Below are positions 1 through 7,027 of a DNA stretch of 10,312 bases, piece by piece. The translations under genes and the position numbers were made by a program. The notes under the pieces are model-generated. The model was not told the DNA's origin, ran no database searches, and worked only from the letters and a program-made list of their open reading frames with translations. Numbering within the stretch: position 1 is the first letter of the stretch; each line of letters begins with the position of its first letter. This DNA comes from an uncultured Bacilli bacterium. GTDB lineage: Bacteria; Bacillota_I; Bacilli_A; RF39; UBA660. Where the stretch lies: NCBI GenBank assembly GCA_934096785.1, contig CAKONA010000023.1, positions 1 through 10,312 on the forward strand, given 5' to 3'.

Positions 1-237
1 ATTACTTATAAGACATATGATACTTATCTAAGAGGTCCTGGCTATAAATCTCATGTATATTACTGGATGCCTTTTGATGGTGGAATTGGTCTTCATGATG
101 CTGCTTGGAGAAGTGAGTTCGGAGGAGATATTCACTTTAACAGTGGTAGTCATGGATGCGTTAATATGCCTCATGATGCTGCTAAAGAAATATATGAAAA
201 TGTAAGTGCTGGTTCTAAAGTACTTGTACATAACTAA
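1..237 (+). CDS. L,D-transpeptidase (YkuD domain), C-terminal part, 5' truncated by window edge
   Basis: The reading frame is open from base 1 to a TAA at 235-237, giving 78 residues. The visible part is the end of a YkuD catalytic domain. A His at local residue 32 (GLHDA) and the signature SHGCVNMP at residues 50-57, with the nucleophile Cys53, match the family pattern H-X(14-20)-[ST]HGC-[hydrophobic]-N. Enzymes of this family act outside the membrane. They form 3-3 cross-links in peptidoglycan or attach proteins to it, using a tetrapeptide donor stem and a Cys acyl-enzyme. The protein ends shortly after the catalytic motif (SKVLVHN), as is usual. The N-terminus, including any signal or peptidoglycan-binding domain, lies outside the window, so the subtype is unknown. 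It converges on pilD, with the gap occupied by a terminator hairpin. Confidence 0.93.
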   Translation: MTYKTYDTYLRGPGYKSHVYYWMPFDGGIGLHDAAWRSEFGGDIHFNSGSHGCVNMPHDAAKEIYENVSAGSKVLVHN

Positions 238-264
238 AAAAAGACATTCGCTTGAATGCCTTTT
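236..264 (-). terminator. Intrinsic terminator of pilC-pilD, overlapping the pilD stop
   Basis: Read on the minus strand, AAAAGGCATTC (264-254) pairs with GAATGTCTTTT (249-239) around the loop AAGC, with one G.U wobble. A run of seven T follows (242-236). The stem includes part of the pilD stop codon at 263-265. On the plus strand the wobble becomes an A.C mismatch and only a short T run follows. It may weakly terminate the transpeptidase gene too, but it fits the minus strand better. Confidence 0.75.
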
Positions 265-1030
265 AAATTGTAAGATAACTTGTAATGAATGGAGTTATTA
301 TGTCACTAAAGTATAGTGTCATAAGTGCTCCGATTAGAAGGAACGGACCAAATGGAATAATTCCTTCTTTATTTTTTTTGCTTATTATTAGTGAGAATAT
401 TAGTCCTACTAGTGAACCTAAAAATAATGATACGAAACTATTTATAACTCCAAGTGCTAGTGCAATTATTCCCATTAATTTGATGTCTCCGTCTCCAAGT
501 GACTCTTTTTTGAACATAAAGTTACCAAGTAGTTTTAATCCATACATTATAGCAAATAGTAATGCTCCTGCGATAATGTGTTTGAATACTTCCATTTTGT
601 CTAAGTAACAAAGTAATGAAATTGTAATGGATATTCCACTGATAATGAGTACTCTATCTGATATGTAGTAATAAAGAAAGTCACTTATTATTGTTACCAT
701 TAGTGCACATGTAAGAATTGTTGAAAGCCAAAAATTAAGTGATAATCCATACATTAAGTAGTTACATAAGAATAATAATGCACATACTATTTCTACGAAT
801 GGATATATGAAATTTATTGGTTTTTTACAGTAGGCACATCTTCCTTTTAAGAAGATATATGATATGATTGGAATGTTCATGTACCATTTAAGTGGCTTTT
901 TACATTCGTTACAGAAGCTTCTTGGAAAGGTAGCTTTTATCTTATTTGGAATTCTGTATCCCATGCATCCAAGAAAGCTACCCATTACTGCTCCTAATAC
1001 TGTTATTAATACTATTAATTCTATTTTCAT
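263..1030 (-). CDS. pilD: Type IV prepilin peptidase / N-methyltransferase (A24 family)
   Basis: This 255-residue polytopic membrane protein has the expected layout of a bifunctional prepilin peptidase. The N-terminal membrane segment is at about residues 5-24. A cytoplasmic loop carries two CxxC pairs (Cys40/43 and Cys65/68), the zinc-binding feature of the N-methyltransferase domain. Several membrane helices then hold the two aspartates of the aspartyl protease: Asp117 or Asp125 in the SDFLYYYISD segment, and Asp182 in the GDGDIKLM motif (residues 179-186, the GxGD signature). An IPFGPF motif at 225-230 is also typical. Family members cleave the leader of type IV prepilins or pseudopilins and methylate the new N-terminus. 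The ATG is 12 bases after the pilC stop, with AGGGAG overlapping that stop, so the two genes are co-transcribed and probably coupled. In Bacillota the equivalent is ComC. Length and motifs are intact. Confidence 0.95.
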   Translation of the reverse strand: MKIELIVLITVLGAVMGSFLGCMGYRIPNKIKATFPRSFCNECKKPLKWYMNIPIISYIFLKGRCAYCKKPINFIYPFVEIVCALLFLCNYLMYGLSLNFWLSTILTCALMVTIISDFLYYYISDRVLIISGISITISLLCYLDKMEVFKHIIAGALLFAIMYGLKLLGNFMFKKESLGDGDIKLMGIIALALGVINSFVSLFLGSLVGLIFSLIISKKNKEGIIPFGPFLLIGALMTLYFSDIITPFITSYLTI

Positions 1031-1042
1031 TTTTAAAACTCC

Positions 1043-2854
1043 CTAACTAATTGTATCGTACATACCGAACATTGGTACTACTATTGCAATAAGAATGAAA
1101 CCTACGATAACTGCTAGTAAAACTATCATTATTGGTTCTATAAATGTTTTGATCATGTTTACTGAGTTCTTTTCTAGTTTTGTGTAGTAGTCACCTACTT
1201 TATCTAGCATAGTTGATAATTCTCCAGTTGATTCTCCTGTTAGTATCATGTAGTATGCTACTTGAGGAACAGCCCAGTTATCTTTGAATGTTTCACTCAT
1301 TTTTTCACCTTTTAATAGGTTATTTATTGTTCTATACATTATTCCTTTGTATATTTCGTTTGAAGTAATTTTTCCTAAGATGTCAATACTATCTGTTAGA
1401 AGTACATTGTTTTTATTTAGTGTTGCGAATGTACGAGCAAATAATGCCATTTCTTTATATATGATTAGGTCTCCTACTACTGGAAGTTTCATAAATATTG
1501 TTTGCATTAACGCTCTAAATGCTTTTACTTTCTTGTATAGATAGATATAAAGGACTACTATTGCGAGTGTTAATTCTATTATTGTCATGTATTCATTTTT
1601 CAAAAATGCTGAGATGTTTAGTGTTATTATTGTTACTGGATTTAGTTCTGCATTCATTGATTCATATACTCCTACAAATTGTGGAACTATGTATGTAAGC
1701 ATGAATATAACGATTGCAATTGCGAAGACAAGCACGATACATGGATATGCAAGTGCACTATAAACAGCTCTTTTTGTGTCCTCTGCTTCTTGATAGTAAG
1801 CACTCATTTCATCAAGTGTTCCTTCGATGTCTCCAATCATTTCTGCACTTTTTACCATATTAACTAGTAGTGCTGGAAATACTTTTCCTTGTTTGTTTAG
1901 TGCTTCTGAGAAAGGTTCTCCCATAGTTAGTTCGTATATAACTGAATCATAAACTGATTTGTATTTTTTTCTTTTGTCTTGTTCTGCTAGTATTTTAACT
2001 GCGTCTGTAAGTGGAATACCTGCTTTGATGTAAGTTGATAATTGAGCTAGCCAGAATACTAGATCTTTATTTTTCATTTTTCTCTTTAGACTTGATGATT
2101 CTGTATGGAAGAAATTAATTGCCCAGTTTGTTTCTATTTCATAGACTGTCATTCCTTCATCAATTAAATATGAATAAACATCTAATTTAGAAAGTGCTGC
2201 GAAATAGCCTTTTACAAGTTTACCATTTTTGTTTCTAGCAAGGTATCTATATGTTTGTTTAACTTCTGATCTAACAGCATCATCTCCATTTGGGTTTACT
2301 GTCATTATGATAAGACTTGCTTCTTTCTTTTCACGTGCTGCTTTTACGAATGAAAGGTTTTCATATTTGTCTTTTATATATTCTTCAAGTCTTTGACTAA
2401 GTGTTTTTGTTTCTTCTGCTTGCTCTTTTTTAACACTATCTTTTAGTATTTCTATTCTTCTTTTAATACGGTTATATATATCATATACAGTCTTACTACA
2501 TTTATTGTAAATGAACATTGGAAAGTCATGAAATACTAGTGTTAGAATGTATATACATCCATTATACATAGACATTATTAAAGCATAAAGTTCAATCCAT
2601 ATTTTCTTAAATAGTATGTTCCAGATAGTTTCTATTATGTTTTTTATTCCCCATCCTAGGTAACTTACGAATGAAACTATAAATGAAATTATCATATCAA
2701 ATATACTAAATATACCTACTCCAGCACTTTTTATAAGTGCAATTAATTCTGTTATAATTAATTTTGGTAAAGATAATATATTAAAAGATGATTTTTTCTT
2801 TGATGCTGATGTAGTTTTTTTCTTTTTATTTGTAACTTTTTTAGCCATAGTCAT
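1043..2854 (-). CDS. pilC: PilC / GspF-like inner-membrane platform protein with long N-terminal extension
   Basis: The protein has 603 residues, against roughly 400 for ordinary PilC/GspF/ComGB. Residues about 195-245 match the small N-terminal PilC segment (YRYLARNKNGKLVKG). Two T2SF domains follow at about 265-390 and 468-592. Each starts with the typical FWLAQLSTYIKAGIPL or LFARTFATLNKNNVLL motif and ends in a hydrophobic helix with VPQF or VPMF. Residues 1-195 are extra: a Lys/Ser-rich start, hydrophobic stretches near 47-66 and 85-108, then a charged, probably helical linker (130-180). The platform protein works with an assembly ATPase and pilins, none of which are in the window. Two start codons are possible. 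ATG at 2854 is only 4 bases after AGAAGG; ATG at 2848 (MAKKVTNKKK) is 10 bases away. The spacing does not decide between them. Confidence 0.9.
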   Translation of the reverse strand: MTMAKKVTNKKKKTTSASKKKSSFNILSLPKLIITELIALIKSAGVGIFSIFDMIISFIVSFVSYLGWGIKNIIETIWNILFKKIWIELYALIMSMYNGCIYILTLVFHDFPMFIYNKCSKTVYDIYNRIKRRIEILKDSVKKEQAEETKTLSQRLEEYIKDKYENLSFVKAAREKKEASLIIMTVNPNGDDAVRSEVKQTYRYLARNKNGKLVKGYFAALSKLDVYSYLIDEGMTVYEIETNWAINFFHTESSSLKRKMKNKDLVFWLAQLSTYIKAGIPLTDAVKILAEQDKRKKYKSVYDSVIYELTMGEPFSEALNKQGKVFPALLVNMVKSAEMIGDIEGTLDEMSAYYQEAEDTKRAVYSALAYPCIVLVFAIAIVIFMLTYIVPQFVGVYESMNAELNPVTIITLNISAFLKNEYMTIIELTLAIVVLYIYLYKKVKAFRALMQTIFMKLPVVGDLIIYKEMALFARTFATLNKNNVLLTDSIDILGKITSNEIYKGIMYRTINNLLKGEKMSETFKDNWAVPQVAYYMILTGESTGELSTMLDKVGDYYTKLEKNSVNMIKTFIEPIMIVLLAVIVGFILIAIVVPMFGMYDTIS

Positions 2855-2881
2855 CTATCCTTCTTACTCTAATCTATAATG

Positions 2882-2910
2882 ATTATATCATAGTTTTTTC
2901 TAAATAAGAA
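2882..2910 (-). promoter_or_regulatory. Predicted promoter of pilC-pilD
   Basis: On the minus strand an extended -10, TGA followed by TATAAT (2887-2882), lies 17 bases after a weak -35-like TTCTTA (2910-2905). The predicted transcript start is near 2875, about 20-25 bases upstream of the pilC start. A short dyad, ATGAT-ATA-ATCAT, overlaps the -10 and could be an operator or just AT-rich chance. Confidence 0.6.
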
Positions 2911-2954
2911 CACCTTTTTTATTTTTTTTAATATATTATTATAGGAGGTATCTT

Positions 2955-3203
2955 TTGAATACTGAACTTTTATCTATTTTTAAGAAAATAAATATTTCTA
3001 GTATAGCTGGGACTGCTAATAAGACTCTTGGTGTTGTTAAAAAAGCGATTCCTGTTTATCGTGAAGTTAAGCCTTATTTACTTAGAGAGAAAAGCATTTT
3101 TAAGAAGAAGGATGAAGTGGACGCAGTCAAAATAAAAGAAAGTAATGAGTCAAATGAAGATAGAGATTCTTCTTATAATGACACACTTACTTTCTTTCAA
3201 TAG
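2955..3203 (+). CDS. Small basic protein, YqfQ/VrrA-like (tentative)
   Basis: An 82-residue protein starts at TTG. The start is fixed by a strong AGGAGGT (2943-2949), with six bases between GGAGG and the TTG. No ATG lies in frame nearby. The middle (residues about 12-50) is basic, with a helix-like segment SIAGTANKTLGVVKKAIPVY followed by REVKPYLL. The tail (50-82) is charged and rich in Glu, Ser, Asn and Asp, so probably disordered. The 'x-VVKKAIPVYREVKP' region resembles the short YqfQ (VrrA) proteins of Bacillota, whose job is unknown. In Bacillus yqfQ lies not far from sigA, which loosely fits an rpoD gene in this neighbourhood. No signal peptide or clear membrane helix is seen. It converges on lepA with no base between the two stop codons. 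I regard it as a real gene of unknown function. Confidence 0.7.
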   Translation: MNTELLSIFKKINISSIAGTANKTLGVVKKAIPVYREVKPYLLREKSIFKKKDEVDAVKIKESNESNEDRDSSYNDTLTFFQ

Positions 3204-4988
3204 TTATTCTCTTTCGTCTGTACTAAGTATTGTTAAGAATGCTTCTTGAGGAATTGATACACTACCTACTTGTTTCATTCTTTTTTTACCTTCTTTTTGT
3301 TTTTCAAGAAGTTTTCTTTTTCTAGATACGTCTCCTCCATAACATTTGGCAAGTACGTTCTTTTTCATAGCTGAGATGTCTTCACGAGCTATTACTTTTG
3401 CGCCTATGCAGGCTTGGATTGGTACTTGGAACATTTGTCTTGGTATTATTTTCTTTAGGTTTTCACATATTATTTTTCCACGTTTGTATGCGAAGTCTTT
3501 GTGTACAATTAGACTTAAAGCGTCGATTATATCTCCATTTAGGAGTATATCCATTTTTACTAGTTTACTTTCTCTATTGCCTATAAATTCATAGTCAAAT
3601 GATGCATATCCTTTTGTATAGCTTTTTAATTTGTCAAAGAAATCGTATACTATTTCTGAAAGTGGAAGTTCATATGTGATGTTTACTCTTGTTTCATCCA
3701 TATATGACATGTTTTTGTATATACCTCTTTTATCTTGACATAGTTCCATTATTGGACCTACGTATTCGCTTGGAACATAGATGTTTGCGTTTACGAATGG
3801 TTCTAGGACTTTTGATATTTTTGATGGGTCTGGCATTTTTGATGGTGAATCTATAGAAACTGTGCTTCCATCATTTAACACCACTTCATAGATAACTGAT
3901 GGACTTGTTGCGATTATATCTATTCCAAATTCTCTTTCGATTCTCTCTTGAATGATTTCCATATGTAATAAACCTAAAAATCCACATCTAAATCCAAATC
4001 CTAGGGCAATTGATGTCTCTGGTTCAAATGTAAGAGATGCGTCGCTTAATTTTAATTTAAGTAGTGCTTCTTTTAAGTCAGGATATCTTGATGACTCGAT
4101 TGGATAGATTCCTGAGAATACCATTGGTTTCATTGGTTTGTAACCTGGCAAAGCTTCTACTTTTTCTCCTTCTTTACATATTGTGTCTCCGACTTCTACT
4201 TCTGTAATGCTTTTTATTGATGCGCTAAGGAAGCCTACTTCTCCGGCACTAAGGCTTTGCTTTTTAATCTCATGAGGTGTGTGTTTACCAAGTTCTAAAA
4301 CTTCATATGTTGCGTTTGAATTTATAAACCTTATTTTGTCTCCTACTTTTACAGTTCCATCCATTATTCTAATAAGTATTACTACTCCTTTGTATGGATC
4401 AAAATAACTATCAAATATTAATGCTCTTAGTTTGTTACTTTCGCTTTTTGGGCTTGGTATTCTCTCAATTACTGCATCAAGTAGACTTTCTACTCCTTCT
4501 CCTGTTTTTCCTGAACAACAGATGATTTCATCTCTGTCAAATCCAATTGTCTTTACAAGTTCATCTTTTACTTTTTCAGGATTTGCATTAGGTAAATCTA
4601 TTTTATTTATAACAGGAATTATTTTTAAATCTGACTCTAATGCTAGGTATAGGTTTGCTAAAGTTTGTGCTTCTATTCCTTGAGTTGCATCTACTACTAG
4701 AATTGCTCCTTCGCATGCTGCTAGGCTACGGCTTACTTCATAACTGAAGTCTACGTGTCCCGGGGTATCTATTAAGTGAAGAGTGTAACCTTTATATTTA
4801 AGTTCTACTGCGTTTAGTTTGATTGTTATTCCTCTTTCTCTTTCAAGATCCATTGAATCTAGTATTTGTTCTTTCTTTTCTCTTTCTGTTACTGCATGAC
4901 AAACATCAAGTATTCTATCTGCTAGAGTACTCTTTCCATGATCTATATGCGCTATTATACAAAAATTTTTTATTTTATCTCTTTCCAT
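3204..4988 (-). CDS. lepA: Elongation factor 4 (LepA), ribosome-associated GTPase
   Basis: A complete EF4 of 594 residues from the ATG at 4988, close to the usual 600. The G-domain motifs are all visible: G1 AHIDHGKST (13-21), G2 RGIT (52-55), G3 DTPGH (74-78), G4 NKID (128-131) and a G5-like SGKTGEG. Domain II, an EF-G-like domain III and the EF4-specific C-terminal domain follow, the last with a Lys/Arg-rich segment ([18 protein letters not shown]) near the end. EF4 binds translating ribosomes and affects initiation and back-translocation, mainly under stress. A longer frame reaches a TTG at 5024. That extension is rejected because homologues begin just before the G1 motif and the TTG falls in the predicted -35. 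No Shine-Dalgarno precedes the ATG, and the promoter places transcript start at or next to the ATG, so a leaderless mRNA is predicted. Confidence 0.97.
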   Translation of the reverse strand: MERDKIKNFCIIAHIDHGKSTLADRILDVCHAVTEREKKEQILDSMDLERERGITIKLNAVELKYKGYTLHLIDTPGHVDFSYEVSRSLAACEGAILVVDATQGIEAQTLANLYLALESDLKIIPVINKIDLPNANPEKVKDELVKTIGFDRDEIICCSGKTGEGVESLLDAVIERIPSPKSESNKLRALIFDSYFDPYKGVVILIRIMDGTVKVGDKIRFINSNATYEVLELGKHTPHEIKKQSLSAGEVGFLSASIKSITEVEVGDTICKEGEKVEALPGYKPMKPMVFSGIYPIESSRYPDLKEALLKLKLSDASLTFEPETSIALGFGFRCGFLGLLHMEIIQERIEREFGIDIIATSPSVIYEVVLNDGSTVSIDSPSKMPDPSKISKVLEPFVNANIYVPSEYVGPIMELCQDKRGIYKNMSYMDETRVNITYELPLSEIVYDFFDKLKSYTKGYASFDYEFIGNRESKLVKMDILLNGDIIDALSLIVHKDFAYKRGKIICENLKKIIPRQMFQVPIQACIGAKVIAREDISAMKKNVLAKCYGGDVSRKRKLLEKQKEGKKRMKQVGSVSIPQEAFLTILSTDERE

Positions 4989-4995
4989 AAGAATT

Positions 4996-5024
4996 ATTTT
5001 AACAAAAATGTATTGAAAATACAA
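4996..5024 (-). promoter_or_regulatory. Predicted lepA promoter giving a leaderless transcript
   Basis: On the minus strand TTGTAT (5024-5019) and TAAAAT (5001-4996) are 17 bases apart, with an extended -10 TGT directly before the -10. Seven bases, AATTCTT, separate the -10 from the lepA ATG at 4988, so initiation at the usual distance falls on or next to that A. A small dyad, GTATT-gaa-AATAC (5010-5022), sits mainly in the spacer. Confidence 0.65.
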
Positions 5025-5030
5025 TTAGAT

Positions 5031-5069
5031 AGTAAAGAAAAAGAACTAAAACGCATAACTTTAGTTCTT
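5031..5069 (-). terminator. Intrinsic terminator of rpoD
   Basis: On the minus strand AAGAACTAAA (5069-5060) pairs perfectly with TTTAGTTCTT (5050-5041) over ten bases around a nine-base loop. A T-rich tract TTTCTTTACT follows (5040-5031). It lies between the rpoD stop and the lepA promoter, so lepA is probably transcribed separately. Confidence 0.75.
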
Positions 5070-5084
5070 AATAATATATTATTA
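5069..5084. repeat. Perfect 16-bp AT palindrome just after rpoD
   Basis: TAATAATATATTATTA is its own reverse complement. It lies two bases past the rpoD stop and touches the terminator stem. It could help protect the mRNA 3' end or be chance in AT-rich DNA. Confidence 0.5.
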
Positions 5085-5086
5085 GT

Positions 5087-6307
5087 TTATTTTTTAAATC
5101 TTAAAAGTGATTTTTCAATTTCAAAGTTTGGATCAAATTCTTTTATTATACTATTACGTTTTAATTTTGTAAGTGCTTTTACTTCAATTTGTCTTACTCT
5201 TTCACGAGTTATGCCTATGATGTCTCCTATTTCTTGTAATTTATATGGTTTTCCATCGACAAATCCAAATCTATATGCGATCACTAGTTTTTCTCTATCG
5301 GTAAGTGGAGAATTTTCAAATACCGCTTTTCTTAATTCTTGATTGAACGAATTTTGTACGTAAACATCATCAGTGAATTTTGTATCTTCTAGTAGGTCTC
5401 CTAATTCTGTATCTTCTTTGCTTTCAGCTGAATTTTTTGTTAGTTGATTTAATGAAACTGGAGCATTGAATATTAATTCTTGACATCTCATAACATCTTC
5501 TTTTTCCATTGAAAGCATTTCAGCTAGTTCTTCTGTACTTGGTTCTACTCCGTTTAATTTATAATATTTATTTGCAGCTGATTTTACTTTCATGATTTTT
5601 TCAAATCTATGTACTGGAATTCTTACATTTCTTCCATCATTTGCGATTGAACGTGTTATTGATAGACGTATCCACCATGTTGCGTATGTACTGAATTTGA
5701 ATCCTTTTGTATGGTCAAATTTTTCTATTGCTTTCATAAGACCCATGTTACCTTCTTGAACTAAATCTAGAAAGTCTACGTTTCTGCCTGTGTAGTGTTT
5801 TGCGACTGCGACTACTAAACGAAGGTTGTGTTTAATTAATTTTTGTTTTGCTTCTTCGTCGCCTTTTTTGATTCTTTCACATAATTCGTATTCTTCTTCG
5901 CGAGTAAGAACTTGGCAAGAAGATAATTCATTGATATATAGTTTTGAAATGTCTGCATTATAAGGTAAGTCTATGGCTTCTCTGTATTCATAGCTTTCTT
6001 TTATATCTTTACCTGAATACATTGAGTATGAAGTAAGCATTGCTATGATGGTTTCATTTTGAAGTTTGTCTGTTATTTCTTCAATTTCAATAAGATTATC
6101 TAAGAAGTCTCTTAGGCTAGTTGAATTTTTCACCAATTTTTCTACTTCATCTATTGTTAATTCTATATCGTTTTGCCATAAATACATAGATAAGGATTTA
6201 ATGTTCTTAAATGTGTTTTCTTTTCCTTCTCTAATGCTTGTGTTTATAAATCTATTTAACTCATTTATTTTATCTTTATATTCTTTGTTTGTATTTTGTT
6301 CTTTCAT
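5087..6307 (-). CDS. rpoD: RNA polymerase sigma-70 factor, primary (RpoD/SigA) type
   Basis: The protein has 406 residues. Residues 1-115 are a divergent N-terminal region with little similarity to classical region 1.1. Region 1.2 is about 118-150. Region 2 runs about 155-225: core binding ([31 protein letters not shown]) and -10 recognition/melting ([20 protein letters not shown]). Region 3.0 RIPVH is at 229-233, with His233 and Glu236 spaced as the residues that read the extended -10. The region 3.2 finger [10 protein letters not shown] is at 299-308. The region 4.2 helix-turn-helix is about 356-383 ([19 protein letters not shown]). The length and full set of regions suit the housekeeping sigma. 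Oddities are the RSIANDGRN segment where primary sigmas usually read RAIADQART, and ppa rather than dnaG upstream. A group 2 paralogue cannot be excluded. AGGAG seven bases before the ATG supports the start. Confidence 0.9.
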   Translation of the reverse strand: MKEQNTNKEYKDKINELNRFINTSIREGKENTFKNIKSLSMYLWQNDIELTIDEVEKLVKNSTSLRDFLDNLIEIEEITDKLQNETIIAMLTSYSMYSGKDIKESYEYREAIDLPYNADISKLYINELSSCQVLTREEEYELCERIKKGDEEAKQKLIKHNLRLVVAVAKHYTGRNVDFLDLVQEGNMGLMKAIEKFDHTKGFKFSTYATWWIRLSITRSIANDGRNVRIPVHRFEKIMKVKSAANKYYKLNGVEPSTEELAEMLSMEKEDVMRCQELIFNAPVSLNQLTKNSAESKEDTELGDLLEDTKFTDDVYVQNSFNQELRKAVFENSPLTDREKLVIAYRFGFVDGKPYKLQEIGDIIGITRERVRQIEVKALTKLKRNSIIKEFDPNFEIEKSLLRFKK

Positions 6308-6323
6308 TTCATCACTCCTAACT

Positions 6324-6349
6324 AAAAAAGTGGTAATATTATACCACTT
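6324..6349 (-). terminator. Intrinsic terminator of ppa
   Basis: On the minus strand AAGTGGTA (6349-6342) and TACCACTT (6335-6328) form a perfect eight-base stem around TAATAT, and TTTT runs on from the stem (TTTTTT in all). It follows the ppa stop by about 40 bases. It also contains the -10 of the rpoD promoter. Confidence 0.75.
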
Positions 6350-6366
6350 CCGAGTTCCTTTTTCAA
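6338..6366 (-). promoter_or_regulatory. Predicted rpoD promoter, embedded in the ppa terminator
   Basis: TTGAAA (6366-6361), a 17-base spacer and TATAAT (6343-6338) with an extended TGG make the best consensus promoter in the window. The predicted start is near 6331, giving a leader of about 24 bases with AGGAG before the rpoD ATG. The -10 is the top of the terminator hairpin, so only its 3' arm would be in the rpoD mRNA. Confidence 0.75.
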
Positions 6367-6387
6367 GGAGATTTTTTTGTATTAAAT

Positions 6388-6885
6388 TTAAAATTGGTTT
6401 GAGGTTTTGTATCTTTCGATTGAATCAGCTATTACTTCGATAGCTTTTTCTTTTCCATAGTAGTTTCCTACTTCTACTTTTATTTTTTGAAGTACCTTGT
6501 AATTTTCGAAGAAATTCTTAATCTCCTCTAATATAAATTTAGATAAATCTTGTAGTTCTTCTATTTCTTTGTATCTTGGATCTACATCAACTACAGAGAT
6601 AATCTTATAGTCTTCAAAACCATTATCTATTAGTTTTAAGACTCCAACCACTCTTGCTGGAATAATACATCCTGGATATGTTGGTTCAGTTCCAATTACA
6701 AGAATATCTAGTGGGTCTCCATCTTTAGCAAGAGTTCCTTCTATAAATCCATATTCTGCTGGGTATGCCATTGCTGAATATAAGACTCTATCTAATTTTA
6801 TGCGGTTACCCTTTATTTCAAATTTATTTCTACTTCTATAAGGTATCTCTATAACAGCATCTACTACGTAATTTGATTTATTCAT
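6388..6885 (-). CDS. ppa: Inorganic pyrophosphatase, family I
   Basis: A soluble enzyme that hydrolyses pyrophosphate to two phosphates and so drives polymer and tRNA-charging reactions forward. From the chosen ATG it has 165 residues, normal for bacterial family I. The metal-binding signature DGDPLD is at 55-60. YPAEYGFI (41-48) and VDVDPR (100-105) supply further active-site positions, and EIP near residue 13 is typical. The frame also opens at an ATG at 6894, but GAGAGG directly abuts that codon and lies nine bases before the ATG at 6885, so the latter is chosen ([10 protein letters not shown]). It has its own predicted promoter and is followed by a terminator, so it is probably a single-gene unit upstream of rpoD. 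Confidence 0.96.
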   Translation of the reverse strand: MNKSNYVVDAVIEIPYRSRNKFEIKGNRIKLDRVLYSAMAYPAEYGFIEGTLAKDGDPLDILVIGTEPTYPGCIIPARVVGVLKLIDNGFEDYKIISVVDVDPRYKEIEELQDLSKFILEEIKNFFENYKVLQKIKVEVGNYYGKEKAIEVIADSIERYKTSNQF

Positions 6886-6906
6886 TTTTACCATCCTCTC
6901 GGTATT

Positions 6907-6935
6907 AGTATATCATGATAAAGAGAAGATTAAAA
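6907..6935 (-). promoter_or_regulatory. Predicted ppa promoter
   Basis: An extended -10, TGA then TATACT (6912-6907), lies 17 bases after a poor -35 (TTTTAA, 6935-6930). The predicted start is near 6900, just before the GAGAGG ribosome site. The ten-base palindrome TATCATGATA (6911-6920) overlaps the upstream edge of the -10. Confidence 0.5.
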
Positions 6936-6994
6936 GTATTCTTTGATATTTCTGCTTTATTGAAACTAATAAACGTTTCTCAAACAGACATAAA

Positions 6995-7013
6995 CTCCGG
7001 GTGATAGCCACCG
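6995..7013. other. G+C-rich patch of unknown nature between the Rpn-like gene and ppa
   Basis: Thirteen of nineteen bases are G or C in an otherwise AT-rich 142-base intergenic stretch. GGTG (7000-7003) and CACC (7009-7012) can pair around ATAGC, with a further C-G pair across a bulge. No T run follows closely on either strand, so it is not a good terminator. It matches no riboswitch, T-box or IS end that I recognise. Confidence 0.35.
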
Positions 7014-7027
7014 TACATTTTTTGATT

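Noticed and set aside
285..608. Plus-strand open frame opposite pilD
   Set aside because: It is antisense to a clear prepilin peptidase, lacks a ribosome site and gives an unrecognisable protein. The same holds for plus-strand frames at 1284-1544, 1679-1867, 3346-3594, 4432-4683, 4938-5342 and 6066-6443, and the minus-strand frame 8790-9107.
2879..2891. Dyads overlapping the -10 of pilC, and TATCATGATA near ppa, as operators for a shared regulator
   Set aside because: The dyads differ in sequence, are short and AT-rich, and no regulator gene is in the window; chance is a sufficient explanation.
3160..3200. Hairpin GAAGA/TCTTC near the end of the small gene as a terminator
   Set aside because: Only five pairs, inside the coding region and with no T run after it.
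4989..5024. LepA start at the TTG at 5024
   Set aside because: The TTG forms the predicted -35, no SD precedes it, and EF4 homologues start just before the G1 motif.
6355..6379. Hairpin TCCTT-tttc-AAGGA with a T run on the plus strand
   Set aside because: It looks like a weak plus-strand terminator, but no plus-strand gene lies upstream. The stem is only 5-6 pairs and it coincides with the rpoD -35, so I did not call it.
6995..7013. T-box or riboswitch element
   Set aside because: The GGGTG...CCACCG stretch recalls the T-box consensus at first sight, but the conserved AGGGUGGNACCGCG string, specifier region and following terminator are absent on both strands.
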